A DNA stretch of 17,666 nucleotides from Eubacterium sp. TM05-53 (GCF_003436425.1 NZ_QSPK01000050.1:1-17666), one strand, 5' to 3'; positions 8,266 through 16,106 are shown, counted from the stretch's first letter. The notes: generated by a model not told the origin, from the letters alone. A program made the numbers and translations.

Positions 8266-10120
8266 GTTTTTCCAATTCCTCAAATAAACATTCTGTGCTA
8301 ATACCTTCTTGAATACGTAAAGATCGAACTGAACCATGACATACATAATGATCATCAATACCTAAGACATGAATCTTTTCATCCAATGTATTCATATATT
8401 CTAAAATAGCACTGGATAAACCACCCATCTTAATATCCGTTTCATAAACGGTAATAGGAAGATTTAGCTTTAATAAATCTTTCATCATAACTTCATCGAT
8501 TGGTTTAAAGAAACGCGCATTAACAACCAATAAACCCATTTGATTTTCTCTTGCCTTATTAATCACATGATCCACATCCGGACCATACGTGATCACAATT
8601 TGCGTTGGAGTTCCTACCACAAATTTTTCCCAAGTACCAATTTGAATCAATGAATACGACTTGTTCTTTGCGTATCTTACATTTCCTCTAGGATAACGCA
8701 CACAGAATGGTTTCTTAGAGGCAAAGGCCGTATAAATCATATTCTGGGCTTCTTTGGCATCTTTTGGCTGAGATAAGATAAGATTAGGAATACTTCGAAG
8801 CATCGCAATGTCAAAAACGCCTTGATGCGTTTCTCCATCATCTCCAACTAAACCACAACGATCAATTCCAATCACAACCGGCACATTCATTCTGGCCATA
8901 TCGTGGTTGACTTGATCATAAGCTCTTTGTAGGAAAGACGAATAAATACTCACAAATGGTTTAAGTCCACCTAAAGCCATAGCACAAGCCATTGTAACGG
9001 CATGCTGCTCTGCTATTCCACAATCAAAAAAACGATCTGGATAACGTTTTTGAAATTCTAATAATTTACTACCCTGCGCCATAGCGGGTGTGATTGCGAC
9101 AATACTCTTATCTTTTTCCGCCAGATCCATAACCGTATTTGAGATCACTTGTGACCAGGAAATTTCATTAGGTGGTAGTAAACTCAAAGATTTTCCCGTT
9201 ACGACATCAAACGGACTGACTCCATGCCACTTACCTACTTTATCTTGTTCCGCAAATTTATAACCTTTTCCTTTTTGCGTTAGGACATGTACAACAATGG
9301 GGCCATCATGTTCTTTGGCAGCCTGAAAAACTTTGATCAAACTTGCGATATCATGTCCATCAACAGGTCCCATATAATCCAAGTTGAATTCCTTAAACAA
9401 AGGTGCATCAATCACCTCATCTTTGATCTTATCACGGAAATGGGACAATGTATTTAATACGTTGGTTCCTAGTTTATTGGATTTTAAGTTATTTTTCACA
9501 TCATGTTTTAAGTCGATATATAAGTGAGATGCACGAATATCTGTAATTCGTTTTTCAACTCCACTATAGTTTTTTGAAATCGACATATTATTATCATTAA
9601 AGATGATGACCATCTTCTTTTGTTTAGAACCAATATCATTTAAAGCCTCTAGTGCCATACCACCCGTTAATGAGCCGTCTCCAATTACAGCAACAACTTG
9701 ATAATCATCATGCGTTAGATCACGTGCAATCGCATAGCCGAGTGCAGCCGATAAAGAAGTAGAAGAGTGTCCGGCTTCCCAGCAGTCATACTTACTTTCA
9801 CTTCGTTTTTGATACCCTGAAAGCCCACCTTTTTTACGTAATGTCGCAAATTGAGTGGATCTTCCCGTTAATATTTTATGTGTGTAACATTGATGCCCAA
9901 CATCAAAAATCATTTTATCTTTTGGTGAATCAAAGACATAGTGCATCGCAACTGTGACTTCGACAATCCCAAGATTACTCGATAAATGCCCACCTGTTTT
10001 CGAAATCGATTCAATCAAAAAGGTTCGAATATCACTGCACAATTGTGTAAGCTCATCGATTGACATATCTTTAATTTGACTCGGTGACTCAATGTCATAC
10101 ACTTGACTAATCTTTCTCAT
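8258..10120 (-). CDS. dxs: 1-deoxy-D-xylulose-5-phosphate synthase
   Basis: Thiamine-diphosphate enzyme that condenses pyruvate and glyceraldehyde-3-phosphate, the first step of the MEP isoprenoid pathway. With the ATG at 10120 it is 620 residues, the normal length. Visible landmarks are the GGHLSSNLG histidine H45, DVGHQ H76, the ThDP motif GDGSLTGG (147-154) ending in NDNN (175-178), and the conserved glutamate E371 in GIAEQHA that activates the cofactor. The in-frame ATG at 10135 has no ribosome site and touches the U-tract of the preceding hairpin, whereas the ATG at 10120 follows GAGGG by 8 bases. No complete promoter can fit between that hairpin and the gene. Confidence 0.95.
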   Translation of the reverse strand: MRKISQVYDIESPSQIKDMSIDELTQLCSDIRTFLIESISKTGGHLSSNLGIVEVTVAMHYVFDSPKDKMIFDVGHQCYTHKILTGRSTQFATLRKKGGLSGYQKRSESKYDCWEAGHSSTSLSAALGYAIARDLTHDDYQVVAVIGDGSLTGGMALEALNDIGSKQKKMVIIFNDNNMSISKNYSGVEKRITDIRASHLYIDLKHDVKNNLKSNKLGTNVLNTLSHFRDKIKDEVIDAPLFKEFNLDYMGPVDGHDIASLIKVFQAAKEHDGPIVVHVLTQKGKGYKFAEQDKVGKWHGVSPFDVVTGKSLSLLPPNEISWSQVISNTVMDLAEKDKSIVAITPAMAQGSKLLEFQKRYPDRFFDCGIAEQHAVTMACAMALGGLKPFVSIYSSFLQRAYDQVNHDMARMNVPVVIGIDRCGLVGDDGETHQGVFDIAMLRSIPNLILSQPKDAKEAQNMIYTAFASKKPFCVRYPRGNVRYAKNKSYSLIQIGTWEKFVVGTPTQIVITYGPDVDHVINKARENQMGLLVVNARFFKPIDEVMMKDLLKLNLPITVYETDIKMGGLSSAILEYMNTLDEKIHVLGIDDHYVCHGSVRSLRIQEGISTECLFEELEKHG

Positions 10121-10135
10121 TTTTATAACCCTCAT

Positions 10136-10165
10136 AAAAAAACTAGTCCGCTAAAGACTAGTTTT
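10136..10165 (-). terminator. Terminator after ispA, abutting dxs
   Basis: On the minus strand AAAACTAGTC and GACTAGTTTT (10139-10148 with 10156-10165) form a 10-bp stem with a 7-nt loop, followed by a run of T to 10136. The dxs ribosome site begins within two bases of the U-tract. The hairpin therefore either ends the ispA transcript, lies inside a dxs leader, or does both. A weak TTGAAA (10189-10194) upstream has no convincing -10 at the right distance. Confidence 0.85.
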
Positions 10166-10208
10166 AGCTATTATTAATATACCCCTTTTTTCAAAGAAAT
10201 TCCATATA

Positions 10209-11057
10209 TTAATATGTACGCTTTAGTAAAGTATCCAATACTTTTGTCAGTGAAGTCACATCACAGCTCACATATCCCAATTCTTTACGAATTGTTTCAT
10301 CATAGCTGGCAACCATATCCCTAGCACCTTGAAGTCCTAATAAAGATACAGCTGTGACTTTATGATTATCTTCATCACTCAATGATTTTCCAACCACTTC
10401 TTCACTACCTGTAACATCCAAAATATCATCCTGCATCTGGAATTCTAGTCCTAAGACAAGACCAATCTTACGGAAGTGTTCTACATCATCGAATTTATTT
10501 GCTAAAACACATCCACAAACCAATGGTAAAGTTAATAATTTACTTGTCTTGTAGTGATCAATTTCCTGTAAAAGTGCAAGTGTTGGATTTGGATCATTTT
10601 CGGATTGTAAATCTAAAGTTTGCCCATAGATCATACCATCAATGCCGGCATACCAAGAAAGTGCCTTCACTAAAGCTACTTTTTGTTCGGCACTACATTC
10701 GCTATCCAACACAACTTCAAATGCCTTTGTCAATAAGCCATCGCCTGCAAGAATGGCCGTTGCCTCATCATAGGCTTTATGACAACTTGGCTTACCACGG
10801 CGCAAATCATCATTATCCATAGCTGGAAGATCATCGTGAACCAATGAATATGTGTGAATCATTTCAATGGCACAAGCACATGGATATCCAACTCTAGCAT
10901 CGATTCCATAGCCTTCAAGCACGGAAAACAACAAAGTAGGACGTACACGCTTACCGCCATTCATCAATGAATAGGCCATCGCATCTTTTGTACGACTATC
11001 ATCATTTTCTTGTACTCGCATCAATAGATAATCTTCAAATTCTTTATTCACCATCAT
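10209..11057 (-). CDS. ispA: Polyprenyl (farnesyl) diphosphate synthase
   Basis: A 282-residue trans-prenyltransferase that builds FPP (C15) from IPP and DMAPP/GPP. GGKRVRP is at 34-40. The first aspartate-rich motif DDLPAMD is at 75-81, with the two extra residues typical of bacterial type-II FPP synthases, and RR at 86-87 follows. KTS at 170-172 and the second motif DDILD at 210-214 complete the active site. Residues before the first motif (TYSLVH) are like those of E. coli IspA, which favours C15 over a longer chain. The start has an excellent GGAGGTGA six bases upstream, and the gene overlaps the xseB end by 14 bases. It supplies precursor downstream of the MEP pathway begun by dxs. Confidence 0.93.
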   Translation of the reverse strand: MMVNKEFEDYLLMRVQENDDSRTKDAMAYSLMNGGKRVRPTLLFSVLEGYGIDARVGYPCACAIEMIHTYSLVHDDLPAMDNDDLRRGKPSCHKAYDEATAILAGDGLLTKAFEVVLDSECSAEQKVALVKALSWYAGIDGMIYGQTLDLQSENDPNPTLALLQEIDHYKTSKLLTLPLVCGCVLANKFDDVEHFRKIGLVLGLEFQMQDDILDVTGSEEVVGKSLSDEDNHKVTAVSLLGLQGARDMVASYDETIRKELGYVSCDVTSLTKVLDTLLKRTY

Positions 11058-11253
11058 CTTGATTCACCTCCATCAACTGATCCATTTTTGTTTCAAATTT
11101 CTTTAATTGTTTTTCGCATTGCGCACTCAATTTCAAGCCTTCCTCAAATAATGACATGGCCTCTTCAAGCTCCAATTCATTATTATTTAACAAAGCTACG
11201 ATCTCATCCAATCGTTTCATCGCCTCTTGAAATTTCATTTGTTTAGCGGCCAT
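11044..11253 (-). CDS. xseB: Exodeoxyribonuclease VII small subunit
   Basis: A 69-residue, strongly charged helical protein typical of XseB (FQEAMKRLDEIV..., then an acidic LNNNELELEEAM... helix). It binds in several copies to the coiled-coil arm of XseA to form exonuclease VII, which degrades single-stranded DNA. The preferred start is the ATG at 11253, six bases after AAGGAGG and one base beyond the xseA stop. A longer reading to 11277 would run over xseA and has no ribosome site. The 3' end overlaps ispA by 14 bases and contains the ispA ribosome site. Confidence 0.93.
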   Translation of the reverse strand: MAAKQMKFQEAMKRLDEIVALLNNNELELEEAMSLFEEGLKLSAQCEKQLKKFETKMDQLMEVNQDDGE

Positions 11254-11254
11254 T

Positions 11255-12586
11255 TTATTCCTCCTTAGTGGATACAACGCATGAAGTGATCACACCATCA
11301 TTCACTCTTGTAACCATTATATCATCACTTGTGACATCTTTGACATGTCGAATTACTTTATCATTCACTTTCGATATACTATAACCTCTTGATAATACCT
11401 TTAAAGGTGAATAGGCATCCAGTAAAGCACAATTCTTTTGTAAAGAATGCCTAGAATTTTGAAGTATCACACGCATATTCGATTCTAATTTTTCAGGTAT
11501 CATAGACAGTTTATTTTCCTGTACCTTTAAAAGATTCATCATGCTCAAATCCATCTGTTCTTTATAATTCTTGATGACATTTTTCTTTTGCAGCTCAAGC
11601 TCTAGGGCATGTTCAATTTGTGTATTGTAGCCATCTAACTTTAATTGTTTTTCTATAATAAAAGATTTTGGATCCTTTAAATACGGATGATTCTTATACG
11701 AATCCAGTTTTACCTTATTGTGATTTAAAATCATAGACATGTTTTGACTCAGTAATTCTTTGTTTTTTAAAATCTTTGACATCACTTCATATTGATCTAA
11801 AGTTACCCATTGTGCAGCCGCTGTAGGAGTCACACTTCTATGATCACAAACAAGATCACATAAAGTTGTATCCACTTCATGACCTACACCACTGACAATA
11901 TATGTATTTAAATTGTAAATTGTCTTTATAAGTTCTACATCATTAAAACAGAATAAATCTTCAAAGCTTCCCCCACCACGAACAATCAATAAGGCATCAT
12001 GATCATGTGTATCCGCCTTTTTCAAGGATTGAATCAAGCTTTTAGGCGCAAAATTACCTTGCACTAAACTAGGATACAAAGTGATTTTCATCATAGGCCA
12101 ACGTTTTTGAATCGTAGATAAAACGTCCTGCAAAGCTGCAGCTTGAGCACCAGTAATGACACCAATATTTTCAATCGATTCAGGTTTAGCCTTTTTATGA
12201 CTTTCATCAAAATAACCAGCTCTTAAAAGATCTTGTTTTCGCTTTTCAAATTCAAGATATAAATCACCTAAACCATCTTGTTTCATTTGACGAATCACAA
12301 GTTGAAGACTACCTCTTTGTTCATAAACATTAATGCTTCCAGAAACTAAAACACGCATACCTTCTTGTACATTGAAGTTTAAACGGGATACATAACTTGA
12401 AAACATCACACAGCTCATTTCGCCACTTTTATCTTTCAAAGAGAAATAATAATGGCCCGATCTGTGTTTTGTCAGGTTGCTGATTTCACCTTGGATCCAG
12501 ATACCATCTAGATCCATAGTTTGTGTTAAAACATTTTTAATGCGCGCAATAACACTAGAAATACTTACAACCATTTCGTTTCTCAT
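11255..12586 (-). CDS. xseA: Exodeoxyribonuclease VII large subunit
   Basis: A 443-residue catalytic subunit. An OB-fold single-strand binding domain is at about 5-105 and the nuclease core at about 135-260, including RGGGSFEDL (203-211), GVGHEVDTT (233-241) and SVTPTAAA (251-258). A long helical region (about 265-400) binds XseB. Residues corresponding to the four reported as needed in the E. coli enzyme appear present: D154, R203, H236, D239. One conserved segment differs: the usual ITSPTGAAxxDV reads ITGAQAAALQDV (144-155). The ATG overlaps the nusB TGA as ATGA and has little ribosome site of its own, so it is probably translated by coupling. Confidence 0.94.
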   Translation of the reverse strand: MRNEMVVSISSVIARIKNVLTQTMDLDGIWIQGEISNLTKHRSGHYYFSLKDKSGEMSCVMFSSYVSRLNFNVQEGMRVLVSGSINVYEQRGSLQLVIRQMKQDGLGDLYLEFEKRKQDLLRAGYFDESHKKAKPESIENIGVITGAQAAALQDVLSTIQKRWPMMKITLYPSLVQGNFAPKSLIQSLKKADTHDHDALLIVRGGGSFEDLFCFNDVELIKTIYNLNTYIVSGVGHEVDTTLCDLVCDHRSVTPTAAAQWVTLDQYEVMSKILKNKELLSQNMSMILNHNKVKLDSYKNHPYLKDPKSFIIEKQLKLDGYNTQIEHALELELQKKNVIKNYKEQMDLSMMNLLKVQENKLSMIPEKLESNMRVILQNSRHSLQKNCALLDAYSPLKVLSRGYSISKVNDKVIRHVKDVTSDDIMVTRVNDGVITSCVVSTKEE

Positions 12587-12960
12587 AGCTGGTCAAGAAC
12601 TCCATTTAATAATTTATAAGAATTGTCATCGCAATATTTTTTAGCTAAAGTGATTGCTTCATTGATTACGACTGCCTTAGGTGTATCGTTTGCCAAAATT
12701 TCCTGGAAAGAAATTAAAAGAATGGCTTGTTCTAACATACTTAAACGGTCAAAATCCCAGTCATCACGTAATAATTCATTGATTTTTTGTTCGAAAGCTT
12801 CTTTATTTTCGATAGTTCCAATGGTTAAACTATACAAATATCCATCAATGTCATTTGACCCTTTCATTACGTCAAATACACATTTACGAATATCCTTTCC
12901 TAATAATAAGTGTTGGTATACACTTTGCATCGCAACTACACGTTGTTCATGTCTATTCAT
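12583..12960 (-). CDS. nusB: Transcription antitermination factor NusB
   Basis: A short 125-residue all-helical RNA-binding protein. It pairs with NusE (ribosomal S10) on boxA RNA to keep RNA polymerase running through rRNA operons. The N-terminal motif HEQRVVAMQSVYQ and the C-terminal block KAVVINEAITLAKKYC...NGVLDQL are characteristic of NusB. It lacks a few C-terminal residues compared with longer homologues but looks intact. AAGGAG lies 8 bases before the ATG, inside the preceding gene's last codons. The location between an Asp23 gene and xseA matches the common Bacillota arrangement, though here a nucleotidase gene intervenes. Confidence 0.92.
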   Translation of the reverse strand: MNRHEQRVVAMQSVYQHLLLGKDIRKCVFDVMKGSNDIDGYLYSLTIGTIENKEAFEQKINELLRDDWDFDRLSMLEQAILLISFQEILANDTPKAVVINEAITLAKKYCDDNSYKLLNGVLDQL

Positions 12961-13857
12961 CTACATTTCTCCTTCTTTATATGGTACGCGCGCACTGGGC
13001 ACTACATCGCTTGCAGGACCTGCATGCACGTCTTGATCATCAAAAAATATATTGGCGCCAAAACAAGCTAATACATCCGCTTTTTTAGCTCCCTGCATAA
13101 AGAATACTTCATCTACGACAATATTCCATGCTCTTAAAGTTTTTATCACACGAACACCCGTATCTTTGTTTCGTGCTGTCACAATCGCTGTTCTTAATAC
13201 ATTTAAATCTTTGGTTTCATTTTGAAGCCAAGATAAACTTTTTAATAAAGAAGCCATTGGACCTTTTTGTAAGGCGACATCCTGGTTTAGAATCTCATTT
13301 TCAGTAAAAGCTTCTAAGCCACGTTCCTGATAGATTTTTTCAGATTCAGCCGAAAATAATACGGCATCCGCATCAAAGGCAATACGAATCTGATTGTCAG
13401 GAAAACTATACTTTGTATCTCTGGCATAGATCATACCAGCCGCAAAGCCTGCATGAATCGCATTGGATACATCGTTTTCATTACACGATAAGAATAAATC
13501 GACACCAAAAGCTGATAAATAACGACTGATGTCTTCTCCACCACTTAAAACCATTCGACCAATGTCCATATCATAATGTTCAAGTGAGTTGATGATACGT
13601 AAAGATGTATCCGCACTGTTTCTTGACATCACTATGACTTCAACAAGTTTTCGATTGGCGAGTTTATTGATGTTTAATAAGTTTTTTACTAACGCAAAAC
13701 CACTTCCAGGACTTAACACGTCATTTTCGTGAACGATTTGATAGTCACGATATGCGTCTAATCCTTCTTTTTCGAAAACTTCATTTTCTTTTTCTAAGTT
13801 AAATAAAGCTCTTGAACTAATACCTACCACAAGATAATTTTCAAAAGATACACTCAT
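12961..13857 (-). CDS. Cytosolic 5'-nucleotidase-like HAD protein (cN-I family)
   Basis: A 298-residue protein resembling the 5'-nucleotidase family related to animal cytosolic nucleotidase I (Pfam 5-nucleotidase), expected to dephosphorylate nucleoside monophosphates. The HAD-type DxD is D162-A-D164 (AFDADAVLF) and a later acidic pair D273-D274 fits the metal site. Residues about 8-137 and 156-285 are two copies of one fold: SRALFNLEKENEVFEKEGLDA in the first aligns with AVLFSAESEKIYQERGLEA in the second. The first copy has lost the DxD (ISS instead). Nothing like a ribosome site precedes the ATG, and the asp23 terminator ends about 8 bases upstream. It directly abuts nusB. Substrate is unknown. 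Confidence 0.78.
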   Translation of the reverse strand: MSVSFENYLVVGISSRALFNLEKENEVFEKEGLDAYRDYQIVHENDVLSPGSGFALVKNLLNINKLANRKLVEVIVMSRNSADTSLRIINSLEHYDMDIGRMVLSGGEDISRYLSAFGVDLFLSCNENDVSNAIHAGFAAGMIYARDTKYSFPDNQIRIAFDADAVLFSAESEKIYQERGLEAFTENEILNQDVALQKGPMASLLKSLSWLQNETKDLNVLRTAIVTARNKDTGVRVIKTLRAWNIVVDEVFFMQGAKKADVLACFGANIFFDDQDVHAGPASDVVPSARVPYKEGEM

Positions 13858-13864
13858 AAAATTG

Positions 13865-13895
13865 AAAAAAAAGGAAACCTTCGAAAGATTTCCTT
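13865..13895 (-). terminator. Terminator after asp23, abutting the nucleotidase start
   Basis: On the minus strand AAGGAAATCTT and AAGGTTTCCTT (13885-13895 with 13871-13881) make an 11-bp stem with one G-U pair and a TCG loop, followed by eight Ts (13872-13865). The asp23 stop codon is in the stem. The next ATG lies 8 bases past the U-tract. A possible promoter upstream of it (TTGAAA 13920-13925, 16 bp, TATTTT 13898-13903) would start transcription at the hairpin itself. Confidence 0.88.
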
Positions 13896-14223
13896 AAAAA
13901 ATAAATCCAGTCACCTGAATTTCAATCGCTTCAGGTTTAAAGTCTGTCATATAAGAAATACTTTCAAAGATCTTGTTTTGTAGATTTAAACAAACATCAC
14001 TTACATTTGATTTGTGGTTTACTTTTACAGGAATTGATAAAGTCAATTTATTGTCCTCAACACGAGTGACAATTCCTGTCTTAAATGGTTTTGTTCCTTC
14101 TGCAATCTGAACATTTTCATCTTCTTCGATCACGTTCTTTGCGATTGTAGAAAAAACTGTTTTATTTAAAGAAATAACACCATATTCATTGCCTGGTTCT
14201 AGCTCGATATATTCTTTCGCCAT
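13894..14223 (-). CDS. Asp23/Gls24 family envelope-stress protein (YqhY-like)
   Basis: A 109-residue Asp23/Gls24 protein, like Bacillus YqhY, which is also encoded next to nusB. Features are the opening EYIELEPGNEYGVISLNKTVFSTIA and the alternating beta/helix pattern ending in IEIQVTGF. No transmembrane segment is visible. Family members are abundant cytosolic or membrane-associated proteins linked to cell-envelope or acid/alkaline stress and, for YqhY, to acetyl-CoA carboxylase control; which of these applies here is unknown. AAGGTGA lies five bases before the ATG. It has its own promoter and terminator, so it is probably monocistronic and strongly expressed. Confidence 0.88.
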   Translation of the reverse strand: MAKEYIELEPGNEYGVISLNKTVFSTIAKNVIEEDENVQIAEGTKPFKTGIVTRVEDNKLTLSIPVKVNHKSNVSDVCLNLQNKIFESISYMTDFKPEAIEIQVTGFIF

Positions 14224-14246
14224 AATTTCACCTTCACTTCTCTTTT

Positions 14247-14275
14247 AGTATACCAAAAAAGTTATTTAAACTCAA
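14247..14275 (-). promoter_or_regulatory. asp23 promoter
   Basis: On the minus strand TTGAGT (14275-14270), a 17-bp spacer and TATACT (14252-14247) make a good sigma-A type promoter with a start near 14240. The -35 lies within the last codons of ribF. No separate strong terminator for ribF is seen, so read-through from truB-ribF is also possible. Confidence 0.72.
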
Positions 14276-15239
14276 AAACTTTCGCATCCCAAAGTGATGC
14301 TGTTTTATTCACATACTTCTTTTCATGTAAAATCACATTTTTACAAGTCACAATATCACTCTGTAACTGTTTCTTTAAAGCTTCAAAACCATCAAAACGA
14401 ATCTCATTGCGCGTCTTTTTCAAGAAGAAAAAGCGTACCTGTCGATCATAAATATCTTGATCAAATTCAAAGATATGTGCCTCAATGGAAACCGATTTGT
14501 TTTCGAATGTAGGATTGTTTCCCACATTGATCATCGCCCCATAAAATGTATCATCCACATATACAAAGCCTGCATATACCCCACTGGATGGCACAAGATA
14601 ATCTTTGTTTGCGCCTAGATTTGCGGTTGGAAACTTCAAGAGTGTGCTGCCACGTTTAAAGCCATGTTCAATCACACCTTCGATTGAATACATATAGCCT
14701 AAAAGTTCATTCGCTAAATCCATCTTGCCACTTTGGATCAATGGTTCAATGCGACTAGATGAGATCTTTTCATTTTGCGAATTCACACTATCGATCACAG
14801 AAACATCGAAGTAGTTTTGCGAAGAAATTGTATCTACATTCCCCGTATTTTTTGAAGCATATTTAAAGTCAAAACCACAAGTAATATGGGCTACATTCAT
14901 CTTTTTTAACAACAAATGAAAGGCATCTACGTCTAAAGCCGCAAAATCCTTAGAGAAAGTAATGACATACATCACTTCAATACCCATCCTGCTTGCCAAA
15001 TGAATACGATCTTCTAATGTTGTGATATGACGACATACTCGATCTGGAAAGAAGATTTTCCAAGGATCTGGATCAAATGTGATCAAACCACTTTTAACCC
15101 CTAATTCTTTTGCCTTCACAATACAATTTTCAATTAATGCCTGATGCCCAGTATGTAATCCATCAAAGAAGCCAATACAACAAGAACTCTTTGGCAAATT
15201 TTCTTGTACATGTAAATAATCAATTCGAATGACTTCCAT
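14262..15239 (-). CDS. ribF: Bifunctional riboflavin kinase / FAD synthetase
   Basis: Makes FMN from riboflavin and then FAD. The N-terminal adenylyltransferase domain has GFFDGLHTGH (23-32), the HIGH-like motif, and a later SSSRIEPL segment where the family usually has ISSTxIR. The C-terminal flavokinase domain begins near residue 180, with GYMYSIEGVI and then FPTAN (203-207) and VGNNPTF. The usual GRTxGFPTAN reads GSTLLKFPTAN, one residue longer and without the second glycine. I prefer the ATG at 15239, which overlaps the truB stop as TAATG and sits 9 bases from AGAGG. An ATG at 15245 is also in frame but only 3 bases from that site. Coupled to truB, as in many Bacillota. Confidence 0.92.
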   Translation of the reverse strand: MEVIRIDYLHVQENLPKSSCCIGFFDGLHTGHQALIENCIVKAKELGVKSGLITFDPDPWKIFFPDRVCRHITTLEDRIHLASRMGIEVMYVITFSKDFAALDVDAFHLLLKKMNVAHITCGFDFKYASKNTGNVDTISSQNYFDVSVIDSVNSQNEKISSSRIEPLIQSGKMDLANELLGYMYSIEGVIEHGFKRGSTLLKFPTANLGANKDYLVPSSGVYAGFVYVDDTFYGAMINVGNNPTFENKSVSIEAHIFEFDQDIYDRQVRFFFLKKTRNEIRFDGFEALKKQLQSDIVTCKNVILHEKKYVNKTASLWDAKVFEFK

Positions 15240-16063
15240 TACCATAATCCTCTTTTACTTTTAAATAATCCTTCACGTTCTTTTTCATAGATAGCGACAG
15301 GCTCTTCACCATCTAGAATACATACCTCTGGATTCTCACTCTTTAAACGAATGCGTTTTCCTTGATACACATCTTGAATGGGTTGATAGTTGATTTTATC
15401 CAAATGATCCAACACATAGATTGATGGATATAAGACTGGTTCTTGTGTTTCAAGATCTTCTAGAGTCTGTGCCTGATCAATGGTAAAGCGACCCACTTTC
15501 GTTCGTCTTAAACTTTTCATACAACCTAGATTGTTTGTGTTAAGAGCAAGATCTCTACAAATACTACGTACATACGTTCCACTTGAACAAGCCACTTTAA
15601 AGCTATAGTCACCTAGATTTTCCATCGAATAAATTTCAATATCACTATAGACTTTAGGAACTTCTAACCCTTCTCTTTGATAGTCCATTAATTTTTTCCC
15701 ATTCACTTTTTTATTCGATGTCTTTGGCACCAATTGATGGTTCTTTCCGACAAATTTTTGAAGTTCGTCATTAAAAGAAAAATCCCAATTAATTTCTTTT
15801 TCAGCTTCCACCTCACCCCAAATATCATCAGTAGAAGTACTTTTTCCAAATTCAATCTGGCCAATATATTCTTTATCGGTATCACTTAAAAACTGTAATA
15901 ATTTACAAGACTTTCCACAAAGAACAACCAAAACACCCGTTGCGTTTGGATCCAATGTTCCAGTGTGTCCAAATTTTTTTTGTTTATATTTTTTTCGAAG
16001 CCAATTTACAACATCATGGCTTGTCATCCCATACGGTTTATCAATAATTAAAATTCCATCCAT
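15239..16063 (-). CDS. truB: tRNA pseudouridine-55 synthase
   Basis: A 274-residue enzyme that isomerises U55 in the T loop of tRNAs. The N-terminus DGILIIDKPYGMTSHDVV and the catalytic motif GHTGTLDP with nucleophile D38 are diagnostic. The thumb region and a short C-terminal PUA-like tail (about 225-274) follow. AAGGTGA lies four to five bases before the ATG. It is the first gene of the minus-strand block and is coupled to ribF. The rbfA gene often found upstream is absent; instead a divergent promoter region and a plus-strand RNA gene lie there. Confidence 0.95.
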   Translation of the reverse strand: MDGILIIDKPYGMTSHDVVNWLRKKYKQKKFGHTGTLDPNATGVLVVLCGKSCKLLQFLSDTDKEYIGQIEFGKSTSTDDIWGEVEAEKEINWDFSFNDELQKFVGKNHQLVPKTSNKKVNGKKLMDYQREGLEVPKVYSDIEIYSMENLGDYSFKVACSSGTYVRSICRDLALNTNNLGCMKSLRRTKVGRFTIDQAQTLEDLETQEPVLYPSIYVLDHLDKINYQPIQDVYQGKRIRLKSENPEVCILDGEEPVAIYEKEREGLFKSKRGLW

Positions 16064-16106
16064 AATTTCACCTTTTTTATTTTACTTGTTTTTAAGGGGA
16101 CTTGCA

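Noticed and set aside
8266..8358. Longer N-terminus for TlyA
   Set aside because: The added residues lie over the dxs 3' end, have no ribosome site and do not match the S4 domain start.
10121..10135. Upstream ATG for dxs
   Set aside because: It directly follows the terminator U-tract and has no ribosome site; the ATG at 10120 follows GAGGG.
12623..13088. Plus-strand reading frames opposite nusB and the nucleotidase
   Set aside because: They lie antisense to clearly conserved genes, have no ribosome sites, and give low-complexity products.
14253..14271. Terminator for ribF (AGTT/AACT before a T run)
   Set aside because: A 4-bp AT-rich stem is too weak, and the T run is better explained as the asp23 promoter spacer.
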